Both the position numbers and the translations under genes were made by a program. Below are positions 1-11,280 of a stretch of DNA of 64,000 bases, piece after piece. Below the pieces are notes generated by a model, which worked only from the letters and a program-made list of their open reading frames with translations, had not been told where the DNA came from and ran no database searches. Source of the DNA: Struthidea cinerea (taxonomy: Eukaryota > Chordata > Aves > Passeriformes > Corcoracidae); the NCBI GenBank assembly GCA_013397865.1, contig VZTI01004827.1, positions 47,457 through 111,456 on the forward strand, given 5' to 3'. Position 1 is the stretch's first letter; every line of letters starts with the position of its first letter.

Positions 1-780
1 CTTGCTTCTCGCTATAAACATCTGGATGAGGAGGCTGAAAGAATTAAATTTTGTGCCTGAAAAATGACATATTGAGTAGCAGCTCTGCTTTCATCTCTGG
101 GATCGTGTTTGGAGAAGAATCCGCGCAGAGGCTCAGCGTTAACATTCTTTAACTGCTCCTCAAATTACTAATGCTTCACGTTGCTTTAATCCATTTGGCT
201 GTAATAGCTTTATTAGATTAAACTCCCCGCTGAGGGAGTGAGGAACAGTGGGATTATCACACTTCCCTTTGAACAGCCAGTAAAGACAAAATAAATGGTT
301 AACAAAATAGAGCAAATTCAGTTTGCAGGTGAGCTGCAGTTCCCAGCCCCGCGTGCTGTGGATGGGGTCTGAGCCTCCCTATTATTCCTTGCTTGAAAAA
401 TGCCTCTTTAGCAGCCTGAAGAAATTCTCGAGGTAAAAAAGAAGTCCTTATGGAATAAAAGTTCCTCTTTCTCCTTTAGATGTGTTGCTAATTGCATCGT
501 GCCCACTGCAGGGACAGTGTGATGAAAACCTGAAACTTTATTTAAAATCCCCTCTATTTTTAGCTTCACTTTTGCCAGAGCTATAGGTGTGCCAGTAACA
601 GCCTTTATTCAGTGTCTCCAGAGTGGGAACGCCTAATGACTGATTTTTTATTATTTTTTTAGCAAATCTAATTAACTATTTGAAGTATTCCGTCGAGAGG
701 CTCACGGTTACTATACACAAGCAGTGGGTGGCTCTTCTAGAGTCTCTTAAAAACTCAGTTTCTTCTCAGCATTCTTCAAA
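1..780. other. Unique AT-rich sequence; candidate conserved non-coding element at about 120-300
   Basis: No gene is seen. The stretch is complex, non-repetitive and dense in homeodomain-type TAAT/ATTA cores, especially between 160 and 225, including a K50-type TAATCC at 187-192 and an ATTAGATTAAAC block near 213. A second TAAT-rich patch lies at 630-690. Such motif clusters are common in vertebrate developmental enhancers, but they are also expected by chance in AT-rich DNA. Conservation cannot be tested here, so the enhancer reading is inference. Confidence 0.3.
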
Positions 781-2415
781 TCCTCGTCTGCTGGAGCAAT
801 TTGAATTTTGTTATTAGTGACTGCTGGAAATCATAATTCAATAAAGACTAACTCATTTAAAAATGCTCCATGCTGAGCGTGCATTAGGTAACTTGGGAAA
901 CTTCGGAGACACAGAAAAACATATACTAATATCCAGGTCTACACAGGAAATTGGTATGGCACTGAGCAGCTTGAAGGAGGCTTTTTGTATGTTTTTAAGA
1001 AGCTGCAGAAAGGTTGGAAGGAATGCAGGTTTTTTTTCTAGTAAATCTATTCCTTCCCTCTCCCCAGAATTTTTTTCCTAACACACTGGCACTCATCCAA
1101 AGGAATTAGAGCCCCCAACATGCAGGGGACAGTGAAAATACACACGATAAACTTTTCTGTAATCATTTCCTAGATAAGTAAGAAAGCCGTTGGGTTTCTC
1201 TTCCTGGACTCCATGTATGTCCCTTATTACCCGTCTCAGATGAGTTTGGCAGTTTTAAGGATCTCTCCAGCCCTGTCTCTCCTTATTCCTCTCATGGCCA
1301 TAATCTTATGGCCATAGAATATATGGTCCTGCCACAGGGGACGGGCCTCCTGCTCGGATTTTTAAGCCACATCTGCAGCTGCAGCTGGAGCAGGCTTGGA
1401 AAACTCCTGGCCTTGTGAAGGGATGTAATTTCCTAACACTGAATTCTCCTTCAGAGGACGCTGCGCCGCCTCGTTCCTGCCCAGCGCTGTCCGGCAGCTG
1501 CCTCTGCCGCGGTTCATTTGCTGCTCGAGTTCACCCTAGGAAATACACAGGGGTATTTTTTTCCCAATTTCTTTCCCCACAAGTTGTTTCATCTTTAGAA
1601 TCACAACATTTCCTGCCAACATCAGAGGTTTCCATTCTTGTCTCCTCTCTCCCTTGTTCTTTCTAGCCATTTTCAGACTTATATAGCCCTTGTGTTTCTT
1701 ACCCTCGCTCCCTTTCATCCCCCAGTCCTCTCGCGGAGCCTCCCTCGTTTCAATTCTCCACTTAGCTGGCCTTCAGAAAACAATTCCCGTCTTCCACCTG
1801 GTTTTCCTCCTTTGTTGCTCAGGGGTTTGATTTCGCCTCTCTTTGTCCGCTTTCCCCTTCTTGGGTTTTTTCTTTTTTTTCCCCTCACCCTTTTTTAAAA
1901 ATCGGAGAAAAGGATCAATACTATCCCCCCTCTCTGTTTGATAAGATAATGCTGGGTGAACACGGTGGCGATGGATTTGTTGTCACTGCAGAGAGGGAGG
2001 AGAAGGGGGGAAGGTCTGGCTGCAGGGGCAGGGCTGGGCCTTTGCAGTCCGGGTCAGGCTGGACCAGCCTGGATAAATATATGCAATTCTTCAGATAAAA
2101 ATCTGGGACAAAGGCCTGGGTTCTTCGCCCAGGCAAAATGCCCAGGGAAACAAGCCGGTGTACGTCAGAGCACAGAGGCTGGTTTTAGGTTGTTTACCCA
2201 GGAGATAATTTAGGAAAGCCTGACGCGCAGGAATGTCCAGCATTACACCACAGCCTGGGCACGTCTTCTAGACTTTTTGTTCTCCTTGTGATCCGTGAAA
2301 GCTGGTGATCCATAGGGACTCAGCATCCCTGTGATGTACCCGCCGTGCTCTGAAACCTGCTGTGAAGTGGGGCACTCGGGGGGAACCCAGCCTGTTTCTG
2401 GGTGGGTGCTGCACT
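781..2415. other. Non-coding sequence, no gene seen; two short hairpins near 2.06-2.13 kb
   Basis: Open frames here are short and lack codon or family signals. Pyrimidine-rich DNA occupies about 1640-1890. Two short inverted repeats sit close together: CAGGCTGG-A-CCAGCCTG at 2055-2071, and GCCTGGG / CCCAGGC around a 7-base loop at 2114-2134. An ATAAATATA box lies just after the first. I recognise no transposon or RNA gene in it. Confidence 0.5.
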
Positions 2416-2783
2416 GACTTGGAGAGGAGAAGGTTCCAGGGAGACCTCAGAGCCCCTTCCAGTGCTCCAGGAGAGCTGGAGAGGGACTTCACAAAAGGGC
2501 CTGGAGTGCCAGGACAAGGGGGAACGGCTTCCCACTGCCAGAGGGCAGGGATAGATGGGATATTGGGAAGGAATTCTTGGCTGTGAGGGTGGGGAGGCCC
2601 TGGCACAGGGTGCCCAGAGCAGCTGTGGCTGCCCCTGGATCCCTGGAAGTGTCCCAGGCCAGGTTGGACGGGGCTTGGAGCAACCTGGGATAGTGGAAGG
2701 TGTCCCTGCCCACGGCAGGGATAGGATGAGATGGGCTTTCAGGGCCCTTCCAACCCAAACCATTCTGGGATTCTGGGATTCCC
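2416..2783 (+). mobile_element. CR1: CR1 LINE 3' fragment (copy 1)
   Basis: This is one of the longer CR1 remnants. It begins with the CTTGGAGAGGAGAAGG block, passes through the GGAATGGCTTCCCACTGCC-type and GGAAGTGTCC blocks, and ends in two ATTCTGGG octamers at about 2764-2780, the typical 3' terminus of the + strand element. No reverse transcriptase or other coding part remains, so it is a dead 5'-truncated insertion. The 209-codon minus-strand open frame at 2320-2949 only runs across this repeat. Confidence 0.95.
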
Positions 2784-2984
2784 AAAGTCTTTTTAGGGGA
2801 GATTGGGTTTTAAAAAACTTGGTTTTTTCTTTCTTCCTAATATTGACAATGTGTGAAAAGTAGGTAAAATTTATTAGTGAGAGAGTCAAGCATGCCCCCG
2901 CTTCCTCCCCTGCTCGGGATCCCGCTGCCCTCGTTCCCTGAGGCGTCACACGTGTGTCACACGTGTCCCTGCAGAGCCCGGCCC
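2784..2984. other. Short unique spacer between CR1 and the CpG-rich block
   Basis: A T-rich patch at 2800-2840 is followed by sequence with CACGTGTGTCACACGTG-like dyads at about 2947-2967, containing two CACGTG-type E-box cores. No gene or repeat is recognised. The E-boxes lie on the edge of the CpG-rich block and might belong to it. Confidence 0.4.
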
Positions 2985-3165
2985 GACGTGCTCCGCTCGG
3001 TCCGCCCGGGCTCAGCCGTGCCTGTGAGCACAGTTACCCCCGGGGCGTTCCCGGCCTCCCGCCGCGGGGCGGGCGCGGCGGCTGTGTATTTATCGTGTGT
3101 TTACTCATTCGGTGTCGTTTCACCCGCGTTTGGCCCGGCCCGGCCGCGCCGGTTCCCGGGCCGAG

Positions 3166-3184
3166 GTTGCCCCCTGGTGCCCCC
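3166..3184 (-). promoter_or_regulatory. CTCF-like binding motif
   Basis: The + strand reads GCCCCCTGGTGCCC across 3169-3182, close to the reverse complement of the vertebrate CTCF core (CCACCAGGGGGC). One mismatch falls in the GG of the CTGGTGG part. It lies inside the CpG-rich block. CTCF sites mark chromatin loop anchors and their orientation matters; this one reads on the minus strand. A match of this length in GC-rich DNA can arise by chance. Confidence 0.4.
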
Positions 3185-3228
3185 GCGCCAGCGCACAGCG
3201 CGGGCAGGCGCGGCGGGACGGGGGGCAG

Positions 3229-3371
3229 GCGTGTGTGGGGGTGTGAGGGGGCACGAGGGGGGCACGCGCAGGCGTGTGTGAGGGGNNNNNNNNNNNNNNN
3301 NNNNNNNNNNNNNNNNNNNNNNNNNNGTGTGAGGGGGCACGCGCCGGGACGTGTGTGAGGGGGCACGCGCC
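3229..3371. repeat. GC-rich minisatellite, GTGTGTGAGGGGGCACGCGC-like unit, interrupted by gap
   Basis: Degenerate units of about 20-24 bases built from GTGTGTGAGGGGG plus CACGCGC flank the run of Ns on both sides: three or so before and two after. The unit carries runs of five or six G, giving G-quadruplex potential. Repetition and extreme GC explain the unresolved bases. Confidence 0.85.
3286..3326. other. Assembly gap (41 Ns)
   Basis: Forty-one undetermined bases lie within the GC-rich minisatellite. Both edges carry the same repeat unit, so true array length is unknown and may differ from 41. Confidence 1.
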
Positions 3372-3430
3372 GGCTCCGAGCCGCCGGAACCGGTCGGTGC
3401 TGGAGCGGGCTCGGCGCCGTGGGAACGTGG

Positions 3431-3769
3431 CTCAGACGAGACCAGTTAATTAGAAATAATTACAAATATCACTGACGTTTACTGTTTAAACGTAATGATG
3501 GAAGGGATGGACACGTTAAGGACGGGTCCGTTTCTCCAGGGAAGGAGAACTTCTGCAGGAAGGACACGCCAGGGAAAGCCAAAGCCCTGCTGAGCGGTGG
3601 CTGATGGAGGAGCCAGCGAAGGGGCCGGCCGCAGGAGAGGCCCCAGCAGGTGTGTGTGATCTACCACAGGTCTTCTCTGTGTTCCACCCGCCCTTAGTAA
3701 GGTTTGACTGAGGATTTGGTTCATTCAATGCACATATTAATTATTTAGGTATATTAAATGTACATATTT
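3431..3769. other. Unique non-coding spacer
   Basis: No gene is seen. A short inverted repeat, ACGTTTA / TAAACGT around five bases, lies at 3475-3493 next to a TTAATTAG homeodomain-type core near 3446. The rest is unremarkable. Confidence 0.45.
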
Positions 3770-4003
3770 AGAGGACAGGGTTAATTGGGATATTGGGAAG
3801 CAATTCTTCCCTGTGAGGGTGGGGAGGCCCTGGCACAGGGTGCCCAGAGCAGCTGTGGCTGCCCCAGGATCCCTGGGAGTGTCCAAGGCCTGGCTAGTTG
3901 GGGCTTGGAGCAACCTGGGATAGTGGAAGGTGTCCCTGCCCATGGCAGGGGGTGGGACTGGATGGGCTTTAAGGTCCCTTCTAGTCCAAAGCAGTCTGGA
4001 ATA
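3770..4003 (+). mobile_element. CR1: CR1 LINE 3' fragment (copy 2)
   Basis: The fragment starts inside the GGATATTGGGAAGCAATTC block and runs through GTGAGGGTGGGGAGGCCCTGG and GGAAGGTGTCCCTGCCCATG-like blocks to a decayed tail near 4000, where the usual AACCATTCTGGGATT end is mutated. It is 5'-truncated and non-coding. Confidence 0.93.
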
Positions 4004-5093
4004 TCTTGTGCTTAGTAGTCAGTTTGAGACTGCTTTTACGTTTGCTAACTGTAAGTGTGCATATAGTACACAACTTTATTTCTTTAGCCTATGTCTGCTT
4101 CAGCTCCAAGGCTTTAGGACTTGCCTCTCTTGCCATGTGCTACCCCAAGAACACCTGGTTCCTCACTCCATGTTGACAGAAAAGGAGGGCGGAACTCTGA
4201 AAGAATCTGTCCAGTTTTAGCCCGAAAGGAACCAGACCCACACAGATTCTTTGGCAGTTTAATTCTGGTGCCTTAGGATGGCGCAGGCCCATGGGAAGGT
4301 GCATAAAGTGCATTGCTGAAACTCTTTAAATGACATGGTGAGGACAGGAGAGCGTCGTATGAGAGTTAAACCATGTGGCAAATCCTCCTTGGCACGCCAG
4401 CAGGTAGTGCCTTTATAGAGTCCTGGGTATCATCAGAGACCAGGAAATAATGGCTGAGGCCAGCACTAGGGAATATAATTTCTTTAAATGTAAGAAAAAA
4501 AGCAAAACTCAGAAAATGGTGATGGCATTTTAACTAACTTCAAGTGTGCTGCTGGTTCAGTTGCCCCTTTGATGTTGCAGCCGGGTGACCTGGCCTCCCC
4601 CGCCATTCATCACTGCCTGGAAATCAAACTCTCCCGTGATCCTGCTTTACAGTCCTCCCTCTGTTCTGCTAATAAACACAATGTTAGTGAAAATAACCAT
4701 CCAAGAAGCGTTCAAAGGGGATATCCATGGATGAATTTTAGTGAGAGTGCAGTTTCTTACTGCCAAGCTCAAACCTTCAAACTGCATTGCAGAAAAGACA
4801 GTGTTCATCTAAACATGCAGCATTGGAATGTGAGGCTTCCAAATCCTGTTGCTCTTGGGGCAACTCTGTGATCAGAATTTCAGGGGAAATGCCTTTAGTT
4901 ATTTCATTTCACCTGCATTTTGCAGTTCCAGTGTTAAGGTGACAGCTGTGTAAACACCCGTTCCCCTCATGTTTTTAAAGAGTAGAATCTGATAATTCCC
5001 TCCTGACGGTCACTGGACAGTGCTCAGTGAGTGGTCCCAGAGGCCAGCAATGCCAGAGAGCTGTCCTGGGAGGGACTGTGCCGGGGCTGCAGT
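4004..5093. other. Non-coding sequence, no gene seen
   Basis: Unique sequence with no transposon, RNA gene or credible exon that I recognise. Open frames of up to 100 codons (for example 4569-4871) have no family resemblance. Confidence 0.5.
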
Positions 5094-5246
5094 GGGCACG
5101 GCATGTGTGTAACACACACGGGCGTGGCATGTTACTCACCTGGGTAATGGCATGTGTTCAACTCACCTGGGCACGGTGCATGTGTGTAACACACCTGGAC
5201 ACAGTGCATGTATAACTTACCTGGACATCGTGCATGTGTCACACCA
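5094..5246. repeat. Degenerate minisatellite, about six units of 23-28 bases
   Basis: Units of the form GGGCACGGTGCATGTGTGTA plus ACACACCT repeat with many substitutions. They start at about 5094, 5119, 5142, 5169, 5197 and 5223. The divergence between units shows an old array. Short open frames across it are by-products. Confidence 0.85.
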
Positions 5247-7010
5247 GCATGACCCTTGTCACCGGCCTCATTTAATTGTGACCTCACAGTGATGTTTTAA
5301 TGTCTTCTGTCATCAACACTGTGGTGCCCAGGAATCAGGACTTCATGCCTTATCCCTTCTGTGAGGCTGGATTAGAAGAAGATCAGGCAAGGATTTTTTG
5401 TTTTGGATTTTGGACTCTGGCACAAGTTTATTATGGGTTTAGCAATTGCTTTTGCAGGGTGTTGTCTGGATTGTGTAGCTATGGATGAAGTGGGCTGGGA
5501 GAGCCTTCCGGTTGGGTGAGCACAGCTCTGCTGTGGCTTTTCAGAGCCTGTGTGTTTTCTGCTCTTAGATCTGGTGCTTTTCATCCTCGCTGCCTCTTTA
5601 CCTTGTTCTAATCTGATCTGTTGTATCTGTTGTGCAGAGTAACAGACATGTAAGTCTAATACAGTAAATTGCTGTATGTATTATGGCAACACCATAGAAA
5701 TATCTCTTAGCAGCACCAGAAAAAAACCCCTCACATTTAATTGTCTGATTTCTTGCTGAGTATGGAATGGAAAATATGTTGATTTAACTCTAAAAAAATG
5801 TACACTCAATTTAAGGGAAAAAAGAAAGAAAGGACTCCTTTACCATATCTAATTTCATTAGTAAACTGTAAATGGAAATGATGAAGAGGTACGATTTCAA
5901 AGGGCTGGGAACCCACACATTTTATGTTGCCTTAATCATGTGCTCTTAATTTTTTTGCAGCAGAGCTCTGTGGCACTGCCTTCCAGCTCAGCCATTCATG
6001 GGGTGCTGGGTGAGGGTGGGCGGTGGAGCCCGGCTGGGACCCCCCCACGGCAGGGACTCCCCCACGGGGGGAGGTTTGTGGCCACGTGCCTGAGGTGTCG
6101 GGGCTCTGCTCGGGCTGATGCAAACACAGTGTTGCTCATGTGTTCCACATTCCCCTGTCAGAGGCTCTTTCTCTTCCAAGCTGTAAAGACGGTTAAGAAA
6201 GGAATTGTCTCTATTATGGTAATTAAACTCCCAGGAAACAGCCTCATTAGACTAATAAAGAGTAAATAAAGCAGGCAGGACACACTTTGCCTTCCAGTAG
6301 TGAGGGCAACACTCATCTGCCTTCCTTTGCCCACCCACCTGCTTCCTGCTCCTGGGCCCTGGCACCCACCTGGAATCACCTCCTCACAACTTTCCCACCA
6401 GTTTTCCTCTTGTAAAGTTTTCCTTGCTGTGTTGCAGGAGCGGGAATAGATCTTTCTAATGCTTGGGGAAGATTTCAGTTGCATTTTGCTTACCTTCATT
6501 AAACCACTCCTAGTTTTGCCTGCTGTCTGCACGGGGGCGGCCCTGGCTTGGAGCTGATGCCATGGAAGGCTGGAGCATGCCAGTGCCGGACACACGTAAC
6601 AAAGCGTGGATGCTGGGTTTGGGTTCCGGCAGCAGGCGTGTTTGGGGCACACTTGTGGGTGACACTGCTCCTCCAGCGCTGGCCCTGAGGCAGGGGCTGC
6701 ACTGAAAGCGCACACACAGCTCTTCTGCTTCTCCAGCAGCAGAATACGGAGGGAGAATGAAATTAGCAGTAAAAGTATTAAAATATTGATAGCAATCATT
6801 CCATGTTCTGGCTTTACTAATTAATTATTAATTTTACCTTGAAGGTTAGTCTAAGAGATGGACTTTAGTTTATCAGGCCTCCACTTAGCCTATATGATGT
6901 TTGACTATATATTTTTAAACATTATCAGGGCTCTAGCAAATAGCTCTCATTTTTTTCTGGTGAGCAGTTGGGATTTGCTTTATGTGACTTCATGAGGTGG
7001 GAGAAAAGAG
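5247..7010. other. Non-coding sequence, no gene seen
   Basis: Mostly unique sequence. AT-rich stretches lie at 5680-5930 and 6740-6950, and a GC-rich patch with CCCCCACGG repeated on both sides of a short spacer lies at 6040-6070. A 213-codon minus-strand open frame at 6158-6799 has no recognisable domain and is judged accidental. Confidence 0.5.
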
Positions 7011-7447
7011 GGTCACCAAGATGATATCGAGGGATGGAACACCTTCCCTCTGAGGAAAGGGTGAGAGAATTGTGATTGTTCAGCTTGGAGAAGAGAAGGC
7101 TTTGGGGAGACCTCAGAGCCCCTTCCAGTGCCTAGAGGGGCTGTAGAGGAGCTGGAGAGGGACTTTGGACAAGGGATGGAGGGACAGGACACAGGGAATG
7201 ACTTCCCACTGTCAGAGGGCAGGACTGGATGGGATATTGGGAAGGAATTGTTCCCTGTGAGGATGGGGAGGCCCTAGCACAGGGTGCCCAGAGAAGCTGG
7301 GGCTGCCCCATCCTTGGAAGTGTTCCAGGGCAGGTTGGAGGGGGCTTGGAGCAGCCTTGGGTAGTGGAAGGTGTCCCTGCCCATGGCAGGGGTTTGGAAT
7401 GAGATGGTCTTTCAGGTCCCTTCCCACCCAAACCATTCCATGAGTCT
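7011..7447 (+). mobile_element. CR1: CR1 LINE 3' fragment (copy 3, longest)
   Basis: This is the longest CR1 remnant in the window. It starts at the GGTCACCAAGATGAT block and includes the CAGCTTGGAGAAGAGAAGG and CCTCAGAGCCCCTTCCAGTG blocks. It ends after AAACCATTCCATGAGTCT near 7447. The upstream part present here is missing from most other copies, so it fixes the order of CR1 blocks. No coding capacity remains. Confidence 0.95.
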
Positions 7448-9822
7448 ATTAAATAATTTTTAAACTGGGCAAACTTTGAATTTGCTGTGAAGAATGTTTT
7501 CTGCTTGAAAGCAACTTCTGCATTGATAAAAGATGCAAATATGGAACTGTTGATGTGTGGCTGTGCTGGTGAGAAATCGTATTGATTTCAGTGAACTCCA
7601 CACTCGAGCAGGAGCGGGGCTGGCTGTGCAGGGCTGGAGCTTTACATTTGTAAACTTCCCATTTCCTCCCCTGCATCAGCAAGGTTTAAAAGATCTTTTA
7701 CTGTCTTGAGGGTAAATACCTTTCATTTCTGAAATGGTAAAACCCAGTTCTCGCTTGTTTCTCTTAAAGTGGACCCAGCTTTAAATGTGGACAAATGGAA
7801 AAAAACCTTCACTAGCCCGCTCCCCCCTCCCCCCCCGCCCCCCCAGGAAGGGAGGCTGCAAACCTCCAGCTTTGGAAACAAGGATTTTTGTTCTGTCATT
7901 TTTAAAAAGGAATCACAGAAAACTAAAATTTTGCTGTAGCATTGTGAGAAACAGAATTTACCCAGTCTGGGCCCTTTTAAGATAAAGGAAATGAAAGAAA
8001 TGACAGCTTTTTTCTGCACGCTGCTTTCCACTTGTAGCGTCTGCAGCGTGCAGGTCCCAGTGGAGCTGGGGGTGTGCCTGAAGTTTCGATGGGCTGATGC
8101 TCTTTCCAGGACAGGGACTCTGTGCTGTGTGAAGACGTACCCAGGAGCACAGGGCTCGGAGTGCTTGCTTGAGCACTCACACAAAACTTTGGGAGACTTG
8201 CTTGCTGAAAAGAGTTATAATGCCCCACTTATTTTAAATTTTATTAGGGAGGATTATATTTGTTAACTGAAATGGCAAATCCAGTTTATGCAGCCCTGTA
8301 AAGTACCAGGAACCCTGGGCTGGTTTGCTGCTCATCACTGTGAGCAAGATATTGATACACTTTAAAAGTGTATGTGTAGCTTTTATCTCCAGCGGTTTTA
8401 AAAGATCTTTCAGAGGTCTTTACCAGCCCCTCTGCTGGTACTTTGTCTCAGCACAACGTGCTCATTCATCAGTATTACAAGTCCATTGGGGCCGTTGAGC
8501 ACAAAGCTGCAGGCACAGCCTCTGCCTGCACATGCTGCAGGGGCAGCCACCACACCCCATCGTCCTGCACTCGCTCCCTTTCCAGGGGTGTGCAGCCACA
8601 GGGGAGCCTGGCTGTGACCTCCGGTTTGGTGACCTGCAGCAAGGAAAAAGTTTTTCCTGCACAGTCAGGTCTTGGTTGTACCGAGTGGATGGATGATGCA
8701 CACTGGCTCAGGCTGTGGCCAAGGAATTGGCACTGGTATAACAGAAATGTGATTTTAAGAAACTTGGTCCAATTACCTCGATCCTCCCCCTTTTAGGGTA
8801 TCACTTCCAGCAGAAAAATGCCACGTAACATTCATCTGTGTCTATGTAATTGCGGGGTGTGTGTCAGCACAGTGTGATCATTAGTGTGCATGTGACATGA
8901 AAGTAATCGGGTTATGGTATCCAAAAGAAACAGCCAAAGGGGAATTTTCCTGCCATTTGACGTGCCTTTGTGTTGTTTCTAAATTATGGGAATAAATACA
9001 GGATTGAAACAAAATTTCAGCTGGGATAGATAGCACCAGTTCTGCAGAGACTCTGGCTGGAGCTAATAGCATGGGGTTTGGTGAGCTCAGGCCTCGTACA
9101 GGCTCTCGTCTGCTCCAAGGACAGGCTGCAAAGCACTTTCTTCAAGTTGTTCTTGAAGAAACCCCCATTTGTGATTTCCGTTAAAAGCTCTAAGGTGGAG
9201 AGATGGACTTCCAGAGGTCCGAGGGCTGGAAAAAGCCCCCTGAAACCTTGGGAGAAGCACACATTGGCTTCTGCTCAGAGATGACTGATCTGAGACAGCT
9301 GCAGGCACAGGCAATTTTTCAGGGGTTTGATGCCAACCTCTTTGTCCCCCTCCCTGCTGTAGCTCACTGGGATGCCTCGAGCATTTTGTGCCCAGAAGCA
9401 CAAAGTCCTCCTGCCCCCCAGAGCAGTAGATCCACTAGGATACATCTTCTGCAAAGATAATTTGGGTCACATCTGTCATAGGGGGCGACAAACGGATTTA
9501 TTTCCTTTGTTACGGCTTTTGCCATGAAAACCTTTTGGACTATGGTGCTGTAGGTTGAGCAGCAGTGAGATGCAGAGCCTGGAATGGGAAGTGACACTGT
9601 CTGAGCAGCCTCCGCTGTGCTCAGCAGTGTGTTTCCTCCCCTCCCAACCATCCTCTTCCTCCTCACGCCTCTCCAAGGTGAGGATTTGCAGCGGCTTCTT
9701 CCCTGGGAGGCGGCTGCTCCCCTCAGCTCCTGGAGTGGCTCCGTATCCTTCCTTGAGCCTGGAACCAAGCACCAGATTTGTGGTTCATACCCGACAACTG
9801 AGGCTGACAAAGGGCCTCAGCT
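7448..9822. other. Non-coding sequence, no gene seen (contains a C-run tract)
   Basis: Unique sequence except for the C-run tract at 7816-7844. A weak CTCF-like string, CCCCTCTGCTGG, lies at 8427-8438. Overlapping open frames near 9087-9935 (up to 148 codons) occupy a GC-richer stretch and show no domain; three frames are open at once, which argues against coding. Confidence 0.5.
7816..7844 (-). other. Potential G-quadruplex (C-runs on + strand)
   Basis: Four C-runs of 3, 6, 8 and 7 bases are separated by loops of 3, 1 and 1 bases (7816-7818, 7822-7827, 7829-7836, 7838-7844). On the minus strand this meets the classical G3+N1-7 rule with very short loops, which favour stable quadruplexes. 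It could equally be a simple poly-C expansion without function. Confidence 0.75.
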
Positions 9823-9983
9823 CTAGGAAGCTGTGGCTGCCCCATCCCTGGAAGTGTCCAAGGCCAGGTTGGATGGGGATTGCAGCAACCTGGGATAGTG
9901 GAAGGTGTCCCTGCCCATGGCAGGGGGTGGAATGAGATGATATTTAATGTCCCTTCCAACCCAAACCATTCCATGATTCTGAG
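9823..9983 (+). mobile_element. CR1: CR1 LINE 3' fragment (copy 4)
   Basis: A short 3' fragment from GGAAGCTGTGGCTGCCCCAT to AAACCATTCCATGATTCTGA. The blocks match the other copies in order and orientation. It is strongly 5'-truncated. Confidence 0.93.
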
Positions 9984-11280
9984 ATAAGGTGTTCCTGAGT
10001 AGAGAGAGGACAGCAATGGGATACTAATGAGAAGCACTTTGGGATTGGGAGGAGCAAGGTATGATTTAGGAACTTGCTTCTTGGCATCTGCATGGAAATA
10101 TCTGTTCTGGTCATGCAGGGAGGTCATGGAAAGTAAAGTGATTGGTGGGTTTGGCTTGTGTGACTGATGTGTAAAAGATGATCTGCTCCTTCATTAGCAG
10201 CACTTAGTGATGGAGGACACCAGAGGACACTCAGGACGAGGACAGGATTTTTAACAAGTAATTTAGAGCCTGTCTGCACTGCGGGATTAGCTGGAGGTAT
10301 AACTTGAGAGCTGCCAGTAACCTGACGCTTGTGGGTGTCTGTGACTGGAGGCAGAGGGTGGCTGGGCCGAGCCGGCCGTGCCGGAGTAAGGCACGAGCTG
10401 CTGCTGATCACGCCGTGGGGCTGGGCTGGCTGCTCTGAACATGCCGGGCAGCTTCAGGGCTGGGTTCCAGGCTCGCTGCTAACACTTGGAGCTACTTGGG
10501 AGGAGCTAGTGTAAGTGTAGATGGCTTCAGCTGACAGTGGAGTGAAGACAACCCCACCGAGAGCTCAGACACCCGATGGAACTCAAAAATCCACACAGAA
10601 CGCTGGGAGACAGTACATAGCAGCTCACAGTTAAATCCTTTTCTTTCCTTTTTTTTTGCCTTGAAAAAAATTCTTTCCACAGTAGCAGACTTGCAGCTGT
10701 TAACTAATCCCATAACAAGTGGCATTTAGCCACACATTTTCCAAATTAAATAAGCTTGCATGTTGGACTAGTTTCATACCCTGTAATACAAATACTTTCC
10801 CTGCTGGGGAAAAAAAAAATTAAAAGAAAAATCCTCTCAGGCGCAGGAAGAGTGGAGAAGGGGAAGGTGGGTGTGCACGGCCTTGTCGCTACTGCTGTCC
10901 CTGTCAGCGTGGCGGTTCTGCGCAGAGCACCGCGTTCGCTGGAGGATCTGATGGGTTATCAAGGACTGCTCATGCTTAAATTATTAGTTAAGGCTGTGAC
11001 ATTAAAGAATTGTTATTTGGTCATGGTCTCATGGCTGTGTTTTGCCAGGAGGTGTTTGGAAATTCTCATCTCTGCTGTCACGTAATCTGTACTTGCCCTT
11101 TTGGTGATTTTTTTTCCTGGTCATTTGAATAATGTTTTCAGATCCTCGACTGACTCCAGGCGTGGCAGCTTTGGGCCACAAGCAATTAACAGCACATGTT
11201 GGTAGAACTTAGGCTGGATCTCTTTGGAGGGTGTTTGAGAGCACCTCCTCTACCCCCCACCTGCTTCCTGCACATTTTTA
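9984..11280. other. Non-coding sequence, no gene seen
   Basis: Unique sequence with an A-rich patch at 10808-10830. No exon, RNA or repeat is recognised. Confidence 0.5.

Larger units (their letters stand above)
2985..3430. promoter_or_regulatory. CpG-rich block, candidate small CpG island (contains an assembly gap)
   Basis: CpG dinucleotides are far denser here than in flanking DNA, with runs such as CCGCCGCGGGGCGGGCGCGG near 3060-3080 and CCGGCCGCGCCGG near 3140. CpG clusters escape methylation at promoters and some regulatory sites. No exon, start codon context or TATA box supports a promoter. The right part is inflated by a GC-rich minisatellite and broken by Ns at 3286-3326. An orphan CpG island or simple GC-rich repeat are equal alternatives. 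Confidence 0.45.

Noticed and set aside
2320..2949. 209-codon minus-strand open frame
   Set aside because: It runs antisense through CR1 copy 1; similar frames occur antisense to the other CR1 copies, so it reflects the repeat and not a gene.
8424..8440. CTCF-like string CCCCTCTGCTGG
   Set aside because: Three core positions differ from the consensus and nothing around it supports a boundary.
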